Assembly: GCA_035610835.1 (NCBI GenBank)
Contig: CM069449.1
Coordinates: forward strand, 12,047,855 to 12,111,854
DNA length: 64,000 nt
Direction: 5' to 3'
From: Ophiura sarsii
Taxonomy: Eukaryota; Echinodermata; Ophiuroidea; Amphilepidida; Ophiuridae
The position numbers and the translations under genes are program-made. Every line of letters begins with the position of its first letter. The first letter of the stretch is position 1. The notes beneath the pieces are model-generated. The model saw only the letters and a list, made by a program, of their open reading frames with translations. It had not been told where the DNA came from and did no database searches. Shown one piece after another: positions 53,679-64,000 of this stretch.

Positions 53679-55917
53679 CATTGAAATAAGTACAAACGTG
53701 CCTAGTATTGGTCCAGTAATCCTTGAGATAGACTTTGAAAGTTGAAATGTTTTTTAAAAATCTGCTTTGCGTATACCGCGTGGAAAGCGTTAAATCGTCC
53801 CTCTTCAGAGTTGAAATGTGTTTGGATTAAGTCGTCACATTAATTAAATTAAATACAAACACCTCAGAATTTAACAGTCACAATAATTTATTCACTATGT
53901 ATTTTATGTCGGTAATGCTATACATTTCAAGTATATGACAAGATACATATTCATAATGACCTTTACATTTACACACATTTAGATATATTCAACAATTCAA
54001 TCGTACGAACAATTCCTTAACATTCACCGTTCCCATTCATATTACACACGATGACGGGCCTAAACCATCCTGATAATCATGCCAAATCTCAGAAGAATAG
54101 CTTATATACTTTTGGAGATACACGCCAAAAACCAAATTTAGATGATTTCCTTAAGCGATTTTATACACAATCATAGAAAAAAGGTGTTCGAACACTGACC
54201 ATTGTTTGCACCGTTTAATTACCCTATAGTACGCATTTTTAGAGTCATGTGAAAATACCAATTTGCATCTGCTAGCCTGAAAGCCCCCCTTCAATATACC
54301 CCTCCCCTCCCCCCACCAATCAATGTTGCTAGGCCACGGGCTGATGTTTGGCAAGTTGGGCGACTCAACATTGATCAGGGGGGAAAGGGGGATGACTTTA
54401 CATTAGGCCTACTAAGTGTTCGAACACTTTTTTCTAACATTGTCTGAGCTATTGAAAACACGCGCTGTCATGCCTCACGTTTTACATCATAACTTGAGAA
54501 CCACTCAATCGATATCAATGTGATTTTTACACATTGTAGCGTATACAATGCGCAATAAGACCACTTAATATTATTAATAAATATTAAGTACTTTTTACAA
54601 AGTGATGATTTTCAACCAATATTTCCTTCAAATTTCAACATATTTAGAATGGCGCAATTCGTATATGTACAGGTAACGGTTAAATAAATGGAACACACAT
54701 GTAATATTTTGGTATTAATGACAACCAATTTCATCTAAACGTTGATACAAACTCGAATGCGAGTTCATGGGTAATATTTAAGTCATGTACATACTATATA
54801 TATAGCATATAGGCCCTAACTGCTATCTACGGTAGATAGCAATAACCACTATAGCACCAAATGCCCACGCCACAATGATAGAATATATTGTTATGAACAT
54901 TAATTAGCATCACGTCATAGCATAAAAAGAAAAAAGAAAAAGAAATGAATAACTTAAGAATAAATAAAAATACATGAATGAAAATAAGATCTAGAAGAGA
55001 ATTAAAAAAAGAAAAGAATAAGTAATAAAAGTAAGATAGGCCAATGACAGATTCGAACCCACTACCATTAAATATAGGTTTGGTAACAAGCAAGCGATCT
55101 ATCGACCGAGCTAAACGAGGTGTTGATAGTGAAAGGTTTTCAGAAAAGATACTATTGCATTCGATGGAATAATGAAGTGTATCCGTAAAACAGAGCGGAA
55201 CGGACTACTAAGGTGTTTGTAACATGATTGGCACTCACCTCTTCTACATTCCATTGAATTGATACATGACATCAATGACTTGTTTGGATTAGCCTATCAG
55301 ATACACATCCAATAGGAACACCTTGAGTCTTAAAAGACTGAACAAAGTTTAGTGAGAGCAACAACATATCTACAAATACAATGCACGGAGAAGCTGAAAG
55401 GTGATGGTAAAGGTAAAACGTTGGCGATTTCTCATTGGCATAACACACACTGCAACGATTCTCCGTCTTTTAAAAAAAGAAACTATAGTATATAATTTTA
55501 CTTGTTGGTGAATCGTTCAAAGTGCGTGTTTGTCTATGAGCATGATGATGGTAAAACGTTAACGGTTGACCATTTACCAAAATCATCAATATATAGAACC
55601 CGTTTGATCAATGTAGGCTATAGTTTTGCGTCATCAGTCTGAGAGAACATTATTTTAATAATGTAAGAGATGATTACTGACCATAATTTGTTGTCGGAAA
55701 AATAGTATTGCAGAAAAGATGTAGTGACACGCTCAATTATTACGCATATTAATAAAAGTTCGATTAGGCCTAACTCATGATAAAACCATATAATAATTAT
55801 AGTAAAACATCAATTGAATGTTTAGAAATCCATCAATTTGTTATAGTTAGCACTTGACATGAACAATGTTCTTGACCTTTATAAAATAGTTAGATCATGC
55901 CCTACTTTACTGAAATG
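53679..55917. repeat. Macrosatellite unit 24 (2239 bp, MITE present)
   Basis: MITE 54168-54442; tRNA-like 55039-55120 (minus). Private A to T at 53950. Second unit of trimer 3. Confidence 0.95.
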
Positions 55918-57885
55918 CATTGAAATAAGTACAAACGTGCCTAGTATTGGTCCAGTAATCCTTGAGATAGACTTTGAAAGTTGAAATGTTTTTTAAAAAT
56001 CTGCTTTGCGTATACCGCGTGGAAAGCGTTAAATCGTCCCTCTTCAGAGTTGAAATGTGTTTGGATTAAGTCGTCACATTAATTAAATTAAATACAAACA
56101 CCTCAGAATTTAACAGTCACAATAATTTATTCACTATGTATTTTATGTCGGTAATGCTATACATTTCAAGTATATGACAAGATACATAATCATAATGACC
56201 TTTACATTTACACACATTTAGATATATTCAACAATTCAATCGTACGAACAATTCCTTAACATTCACCGTTCCCATTCATATTACACACGATGACGGGCCT
56301 AAACCATCCTGATAATCATGCCAAATCTCAGAAGAATAGCTTATATACTTTTGGAGATACACGCCAAAAACCAAATTTAGATGATTTCCTTAAGCGATTT
56401 TATACACATGTCTGAGCTATTGAAAACACGCGCTGTCATGCCTCACGTTTTACATCATAACTTGAGAACCACTCAATCGATATCAATGTGATTTTTACAC
56501 ATTGTAGCGTATACAATGCGCAATAAGACCACTTAATATTATTAATAAATATTAAGTACTTTTTACAAAGTGATGATTTTCAACCAATATTTCCTTCAAA
56601 TTTCAACATATTTAGAATGGCGCAATTCGTATATGTACAGGTAACGGTTAAATAAATGGAACACACATGTAATATTTTGGTATTAATGACAACCAATTTC
56701 ATCTAAACGTTGATACAAACTCGAATGCGAGTTCATGGGTAATATTTAAGTCATGTACATACTATATATATAGCATATAGGCCCTAACTGCTATCTACGG
56801 TAGATAGCAATAACCACTATAGCACCAAATGCCCACGCCACAATGATAGAATATATTGTTATGAACATTAATTAGCATCACGTCATAGCATAAAAAGAAA
56901 AAAGAAAAAGAAATGAATAACTTAAGAATAAATAAAAATACATGAATGAAAATAAGATCTAGAAGAGAATTAAAAAAAGAAAAGAATAAGTAATAAAAGT
57001 AAGATAGGCCAATGACAGATTCGAACCCACTACCATTAAATATAGGTTTGGTAACAAGCAAGCGATCTATCGACCGAGCTAAACGAGGTGTTGATAGTGA
57101 AAGGTTTTCAGAAAAGATACTATTGCATTCGATGGAATAATGAAGTGTATCCGTAAAACAGAGCGGAACGGACTACTAAGGTGTTTGTAACATGATTGGC
57201 ACTCACCTCTTCTACATTCCATTGAATTGATACATGACATCAATGACTTGTTTGGATTAGCCTATCAGATACACATCCAATAGGAACACCTTGAGTCTTA
57301 AAAGACTTAACAAAGTTTAGTGAGAGCAACAACATATCTACAAATACAATGCACGGAGAAGCTGAAAGGTGATGGTAAAGGTAAAACGTTGGCGATTTCT
57401 CATTGGCATAACACACACTGCAACGATTCTCCGTCTTTTAAAAAAAGAAACTATAGTATATAATTTTACTTGTTGGTGAATCGTTCAAAGTGCGTGTTTG
57501 TCTATGAGCATGATGATGGTAAAACGTTAACGGTTGACCATTTACCAAAATCATCAATATATAGAACCCGTTTGATCAATGTAGGCTATAGTTTTGCGTC
57601 ATCAGTCTGAGAGAACATTATTTTAATAATGTAAGAGATGATTACTGACCATAATTTGTTGTCGGAAAAATAGTATTGCAGAAAAGATGTAGTGACACGC
57701 TCAATTATTACGCATATTAATAAAAGTTCGATTAGGCCTAACTCATGATAAAACCATATAATAATTATAGTAAAACATCAATTGAATGTTTAGAAATCCA
57801 TCAATTTGTTATAGTTAGCACTTGACATGAACAATGTTCTTGACCTTTATAAAATAGTTAGATCATGCCCTACTTTACTGAAATG
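55918..57885. repeat. Macrosatellite unit 25 (1968 bp, MITE absent)
   Basis: Block missing between 56408 and 56409; tRNA-like 57007-57088 (minus). Private G to T at 57308. Third unit of trimer 3. Confidence 0.95.
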
Positions 57886-60124
57886 CATTGAAATAAGTAC
57901 AAACGTGCCTAGTATTGGTCCAGTAATCCTTGAGATAGACTTTGAAAGTTGAAATGTTTTTTAAAAATCTGCTTTGCGTATACCGCGTGGAAAGCGTTAA
58001 ATCGTCCCTCTTCAGAGTTGAAATGTGTTTGGATTAAGTCGTCACATTAATTAAATTAAATACAAACACCTCAGAATTTAACAGTCACAATAATTTATTC
58101 ACTATGTATTTTATGTCGGTAATGCTATACATTTCAAGTATATGACAAGATACATAATCATAATGACCTTTACATTTACACACATTTAGATATATTCAAC
58201 AATTCAATCGTACGAACAATTCCTTAACATTCACCGTTCCCATTCATATTACACACGATGACGGGCCTAAACCATCCTGATAATCATGCCAAATCTCAGA
58301 AGAATAGCTTATATACTTTTGGAGATACACGCCAAAAACCAAATTTAGATGATTTCCTTAAGCGATTTTATACACAATCATAGAAAAAAGGTGTTCGAAC
58401 ACTGACCATTGTTTGCACCGTTTAATTACCCTATAGTACGCATTTTTAGAGTCATGTGAAAATACCAATTTGCATCTGCTAGCCTGAAAGCCCCCCTTCA
58501 ATATACCCCTCCCCTCCCCCCACCAATCAATGTTGCTAGGCCACGGGCTGATGTTTGGCAAGTTGGGCGACTCAACATTGATCAGGGGGGAAAGGGGGAT
58601 GACTTTACATTAGGCCTACTAAGTGTTCGAACACTTTTTTCTAACATTGTCTGAGCTATTGAAAACACGCGCTGTCATGCCTCACGTTTTACATCATAAC
58701 TTGAGAACCACTCAATCGATATCAATGTGATTTTTACACATTGTAGCGTATACAATGCGCAATAAGACCACTTAATATTATTAATAAATATTAAGTACTT
58801 TTTACAAAGTGATGATTTTCAACCAATATTTCCTTCAAATTTCAACATATTTAGAATGGCGCAATTCGTATATGTACAGGTAACGGTTAAATAAATGGAA
58901 CACACATGTAATATTTTGGTATTAATGACAACCAATTTCATCTAAACGTTGATACAAACTCGAATGCGAGTTCATGGGTAATATTTAAGTCATGTACATA
59001 CTATATATATAGCATATAGGCCCTAACTGCTATCTACGGTAGATAGCAATAACCACTATAGCACCAAATGCCCACGCCACAATGATAGAATATATTGTTA
59101 TGAACATTAATTAGCATCACGTCATAGCATAAAAAGAAAAAAGAAAAAGAAATGAATAACTTAAGAATAAATAAAAATACATGAATGAAAATAAGATATA
59201 GAAGAGAATTAAAAAAAGAAAAGAATAAGTAATAAAAGTAAGATAGGCCAATGACAGATTCGAACCCACTACCATTAAATATAGGTTTGGTAACAAGCAA
59301 GCGATCTATCGACCGAGCTAAACGAGGTGTTGATAGTGAAAGGTTTTCAGAAAAGATACTATTGCATTCGATGGAATAATGAAGTGTATCCGTAAAACAG
59401 AGCGGAACGGACTACTAAGGTGTTTGTAACATGATTGGCACTCACCTCTTCTACATTCCATTGAATTGATACATGACATCAATGACTTGTTTGGATTAGC
59501 CTATCAGATACACATCCAATAGGAACACCTTGAGTCTTAAAAGACTGAACAAAGTTTAGTGAGAGCAACAACATATCTACAAATACAATGCACGGAGAAG
59601 CTGAAAGGTGATGGTAAAGGTAAAACGTTGGCGATTTCTCATTGGCATAACACACACTGCAACGATTCTCCGTCTTTTAAAAAAAGAAACTATAGTATAT
59701 AATTTTACTTGTTGGTGAATCGTTCAAAGTGCGTGTTTGTCTATGAGCATGATGATGGTAAAACGTTAACGGTTGACCATTTACCAAAATCATCAATATA
59801 TAGAACCCGTTTGATCAATGTAGGCTATAGTTTTGCGTCATCAGTCTGAGAGAACATTATTTTAATAATGTAAGAGATGATTACTGACCATAATTTGTTG
59901 TCGGAAAAATAGTATTGCAGAAAAGATGTAGTGACACGCTCAATTATTACGCATATTAATAAAAGTTCGATTAGGCCTAACTCATGATAAAACCATATAA
60001 TAATTATAGTAAAACATCAATTGAATGTTTAGAAATCCATCAATTTGTTATAGTTAGCACTTGACATGAACAATGTTCTTGACCTTTATAAAATAGTTAG
60101 ATCATGCCCTACTTTACTGAAATG
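57886..60124. repeat. Macrosatellite unit 26 (2239 bp, MITE present)
   Basis: MITE 58375-58649; tRNA-like 59246-59327 (minus). Carries A at 59198 (C in units 1-25). First unit of trimer 4. Confidence 0.95.
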
Positions 60125-62363
60125 CATTGAAATAAGTACAAACGTGCCTAGTATTGGTCCAGTAATCCTTGAGATAGACTTTGAAAGTTGAAATGTTTTT
60201 TAAAAATCTGCTTTGCGTATACCGCGTGGAAAGCGTTAAATCGTCCCTCTTCAGAGTTGAAATGTGTTTGGATTAAGTCGTCACATTAATTAAATTAAAT
60301 ACAAACACCTCAGAATTTAACAGTCACAATAATTTATTCACTATGTATTTTATGTCGGTAATGCTATACATTTCAAGTATATGACAAGATACATAATCAT
60401 AATGACCTTTACATTTACACACATTTAGATATATTCAACAATTCAATCGTACGAACAATTCCTTAACATTCACCGTTCCCATTCATATTACACACGATGA
60501 CGGGCCTAAACCATCCTGATAATCATGCCAAATCTCAGAAGAATAGCTTATATACTTTTGGAGATACACGCCAAAAACCAAATTTAGATGATTTCCTTAA
60601 GCGATTTTATACACAATCATAGAAAAAAGGTGTTCGAACACTGACCATTGTTTGCACCGTTTAATTACCCTATAGTACGCATTTTTAGAGTCATGTGAAA
60701 ATACCAATTTGCATCTGCTAGCCTGAAAGCCCCCCTTCAATATACCCCTCCCCTCCCCCCACCAATCAATGTTGCTAGGCCACGGGCTGATGTTTGGCAA
60801 GTTGGGCGACTCAACATTGATCAGGGGGGAAAGGGGGATGACTTTACATTAGGCCTACTAAGTGTTCGAACACTTTTTTCTAACATTGTCTGAGCTATTG
60901 AAAACACGCGCTGTCATGCCTCACGTTTTACATCATAACTTGAGAACCACTCAATCGATATCAATGTGATTTTTACACATTGTAGCGTATACAATGCGCA
61001 ATAAGACCACTTAATATTATTAATAAATATTAAGTACTTTTTACAAAGTGATGATTTTCAACCAATATTTCCTTCAAATTTCAACATATTTAGAATGGCG
61101 CAATTCGTATATGTACAGGTAACGGTTAAATAAATGGAACACACATGTAATATTTTGGTATTAATGACAACCAATTTCATCTAAACGTTGATACAAACTC
61201 GAATGCGAGTTCATGGGTAATATTTAAGTCATGTACATACTATATATATAGCATATAGGCCCTAACTGCTATCTACGGTAGATAGCAATAACCACTATAG
61301 CACCAAATGCCCACGCCACAATGATAGAATATATTGTTATGAACATTAATTAGCATCACGTCATAGCATAAAAAGAAAAAAGAAAAAGAAATGAATAACT
61401 TAAGAATAAATAAAAATACATGAATGAAAATAAGATATAGAAGAGAATTAAAAAAAGAAAAGAATAAGTAATAAAAGTAAGATAGGCCAATGACAGATTC
61501 GAACCCACTACCATTAAATATAGGTTTGGTAACAAGCAAGCGATCTATCGACCGAGCTAAACGAGGTGTTGATAGTGAAAGGTTTTCAGAAAAGATACTA
61601 TTGCATTCGATGGAATAATGAAGTGTATCCGTAAAACAGAGCGGAACGGACTACTAAGGTGTTTGTAACATGATTGGCACTCACCTCTTCTACATTCCAT
61701 TGAATTGATACATGACATCAATGACTTGTTTGGATTAGCCTATCAGATACACATCCAATAGGAACACCTTGAGTCTTAAAAGACTGAACAAAGTTTAGTG
61801 AGAGCAACAACATATCTACAAATACAATGCACGGAGAAGCTGAAAGGTGATGGTAAAGGTAAAACGTTGGCGATTTCTCATTGGCATAACACACACTGCA
61901 ACGATTCTCCGTCTTTTAAAAAAAGAAACTATAGTATATAATTTTACTTGTTGGTGAATCGTTCAAAGTGCGTGTTTGTCTATGAGCATGATGATGGTAA
62001 AACGTTAACGGTTGACCATTTACCAAAATCATCAATATATAGAACCCGTTTGATCAATGTAGGCTATAGTTTTGCGTCATCAGTCTGAGAGAACATTATT
62101 TTAATAATGTAAGAGATGATTACTGACCATAATTTGTTGTCGGAAAAATAGTATTGCAGAAAAGATGTAGTGACACGCTCAATTATTACGCATATTAATA
62201 AAAGTTCGATTAGGCCTAACTCATGATAAAACCATATAATAATTATAGTAAAACATCAATTGAATGTTTAGAAATCCATCAATTTGTTATAGTTAGCACT
62301 TGACATGAACAATGTTCTTGACCTTTATAAAATAGTTAGATCATGCCCTACTTTACTGAAATG
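60125..62363. repeat. Macrosatellite unit 27 (2239 bp, MITE present)
   Basis: MITE 60614-60888; tRNA-like 61485-61566 (minus). Shares the A state (61437). Second unit of trimer 4. Confidence 0.95.
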
Positions 62364-64000
62364 CATTGAAATAAGTACAAACGTGCCTAGTATTGGTCCA
62401 GTAATCCTTGAGATAGACTTTGAAAGTTGAAATGTTTTTTAAAAATCTGCTTTGCGTATACCGCGTGGAAAGCGTTAAATCGTCCCTCTTCAGAGTTGAA
62501 ATGTGTTTGGATTAAGTCGTCACATTAATTAAATTAAATACAAACACCTCAGAATTTAACAGTCACAATAATTTATTCACTATGTATTTTATGTCGGTAA
62601 TGCTATACATTTCAAGTATATGACAAGATACATAATCATAATGACCTTTACATTTACACACATTTAGATATATTCAACAATTCAATCGTACGAACAATTC
62701 CTTAACATTCACCGTTCCCATTCATATTACACACGATGACGGGCCTAAACCATCCTGATAATCATGCCAAATCTCAGAAGAATAGCTTATATACTTTTGG
62801 AGATACACGCCAAAAACCAAATTTAGATGATTTCCTTAAGCGATTTTATACACATGTCTGAGCTATTGAAAACACGCGCTGTCATGCCTCACGTTTTACA
62901 TCATAACTTGAGAACCACTCAATCGATATCAATGTGATTTTTACACATTGTAGCGTATACAATGCGCAATAAGACCACTTAATATTATTAATAAATATTA
63001 AGTACTTTTTACAAAGTGATGATTTTCAACCAATATTTCCTTCAAATTTCAACATATTTAGAATGGCGCAATTCGTATATGTACAGGTAACGGTTAAATA
63101 AATGGAACACACATGTAATATTTTGGTATTAATGACAACCAATTTCATCTAAACGTTGATACAAACTCGAATGCGAGTTCATGGGTAATATTTAAGTCAT
63201 GTACATACTATATATATAGCATATAGGCCCTAACTGCTATCTACGGTAGATAGCAATAACCACTATAGCACCAAATGCCCACGCCACAATGATAGAATAT
63301 ATTGTTATGAACATTAATTAGCATCACGTCATAGCATAAAAAGAAAAAAGAAAAAGAAATGAATAACTTAAGAATAAATAAAAATACATGAATGAAAATA
63401 AGATATAGAAGAGAATTAAAAAAAGAAAAGAATAAGTAATAAAAGTAAGATAGGCCAATGACAGATTCGAACCCACTACCATTAAATATAGGTTTGGTAA
63501 CAAGCAAGCGATCTATCGACCGAGCTAAACGAGGTGTTGATAGTGAAAGGTTTTCAGAAAAGATACTATTGCATTCGATGGAATAATGAAGTGTATCCGT
63601 AAAACAGAGCGGAACGGACTACTAAGGTGTTTGTAACATGATTGGCACTCACCTCTTCTACATTCCATTGAATTGATACATGACATCAATGACTTGTTTG
63701 GATTAGCCTATCAGATACACATCCAATAGGAACACCTTGAGTCTTAAAAGACTGAACAAAGTTTAGTGAGAGCAACAACATATCTACAAATACAATGCAC
63801 GGAGAAGCTGAAAGGTGATGGTAAAGGTAAAACGTTGGCGATTTCTCATTGGCATAACACACACTGCAACGATTCTCCGTCTTTTAAAAAAAGAAACTAT
63901 AGTATATAATTTTACTTGTTGGTGAATCGTTCAAAGTGCGTGTTTGTCTATGAGCATGATGATGGTAAAACGTTAACGGTTGACCATTTACCAAAATCAT
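62364..64000. repeat. Macrosatellite unit 28 (partial, MITE absent)
   Basis: Block missing between 62854 and 62855; tRNA-like 63453-63534 (minus). Shares the A state (63405). It is cut by the window end after 1637 bp. Third unit of trimer 4. Confidence 0.95.

Larger units (their letters stand above)
3000..64000. repeat. 2239-bp macrosatellite array, 27 full units plus a partial 28th
   Basis: From 3000 the sequence repeats with a period of exactly 2239 bp; for example the unit start CATTGAAATAAG recurs at 5239, 7478 and 9717. The exceptions are single-C deletions (2238 bp) and five units lacking a 271-272-bp block. Base 3000 is the first base that matches the unit, so I take it as the natural phase. 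Units differ at only a few positions that I could find. The array continues past the right edge, so its true copy number is unknown. No protein-coding function is supported: the recurrent short open frames are conserved only because the DNA is. Each unit holds a MITE-like insert (in 23 of 28) and a minus-strand tRNA-like sequence. Possible roles such as pericentromeric or heterochromatic satellite cannot be decided from sequence. Confidence 0.97.
38553..64000. repeat. Trimeric higher-order repeat domain (full-full-short), 4 copies
   Basis: From unit 17 the units run full, full, short, four times over. The copies are 38553-44995, 44996-51439, 51440-57885 and 57886 to the window end. Equivalent positions in successive short units are 6444, 6446 and 6446 bp apart. 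The first two trimers carry the 1967-bp short unit and at least one single-C deletion (units 17, 18 and 21). The last two carry the 1968-bp short unit and no C deletion. The fourth trimer has a private C-to-A change in all three units. Unequal exchange or conversion acting on a three-unit block explains the pattern. Confidence 0.9.

Noticed and set aside
3000..64000. rDNA, histone, 5S or snRNA gene repeat
   Set aside because: I found no rRNA, histone or snRNA sequence in the unit on either strand.
3000..64000. CRISPR array or prokaryotic repeat system
   Set aside because: The repeated unit is 2.2 kb with no spacer-repeat alternation, and the SINE and pol III boxes indicate a eukaryote.

Overview
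The window is non-coding eukaryotic DNA, AT-rich by eye, with no gene I can support. It has two parts: a unique left flank (1-2999) and a very homogeneous tandem array, or macrosatellite, of a 2239-bp unit. The array starts abruptly at 3000 and runs off the right edge at 64000. The organism is most likely an animal. A tRNA-derived SINE in the flank (about 2279-2688) ends in a 'TATATAGCGCC'-type tail followed by AAT repeats, a style I associate with marine deuterostomes such as echinoderms or hemichordates. That taxonomic guess rests on recollection of repeat style and is weak.

The array holds 27 complete units and a truncated 28th. Twenty-three units are full length (2238-2239 bp). Five are short (1967-1968 bp): units 11, 19, 22, 25 and 28. 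The length difference is the absence of one 271-272-bp block. That block coincides almost exactly with a MITE-like element with imperfect terminal inverted repeats (3489-3763 in unit 1). Each unit therefore serves as a filled or empty site for the same element. Every unit also carries, on the minus strand, a tRNA-like sequence with an A box, a B box and a downstream TTTT. It looks like a pol III promoter or pseudo-tRNA, and the acceptor stem does not pair. The rest of the unit is AT-rich DNA with several short dyads and no recognisable gene.

Diagnostic variants divide the array into zones. Units 1-7 look identical by eye. Units 8-28 share a T-to-C change. Units 10, 12 and 13 share two private changes. 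Units 17-28 (and, isolated, unit 9) share a C-to-T change next to the MITE site. Units 26-28 share a further C-to-A change. From unit 17 onward the units follow a full-full-short pattern repeated four times, which is an emerging three-unit higher-order repeat of about 6.445 kb. Two different deletion junctions occur among the five short units.

The most interesting content is the filled/empty polymorphism of the hairpin-forming element across sister units, the higher-order repeat built on it, and a pol III-type promoter amplified in every unit. All comparisons were made by eye, so the variant list is not exhaustive. Near-perfect repeats of this length should also be checked against assembly error.
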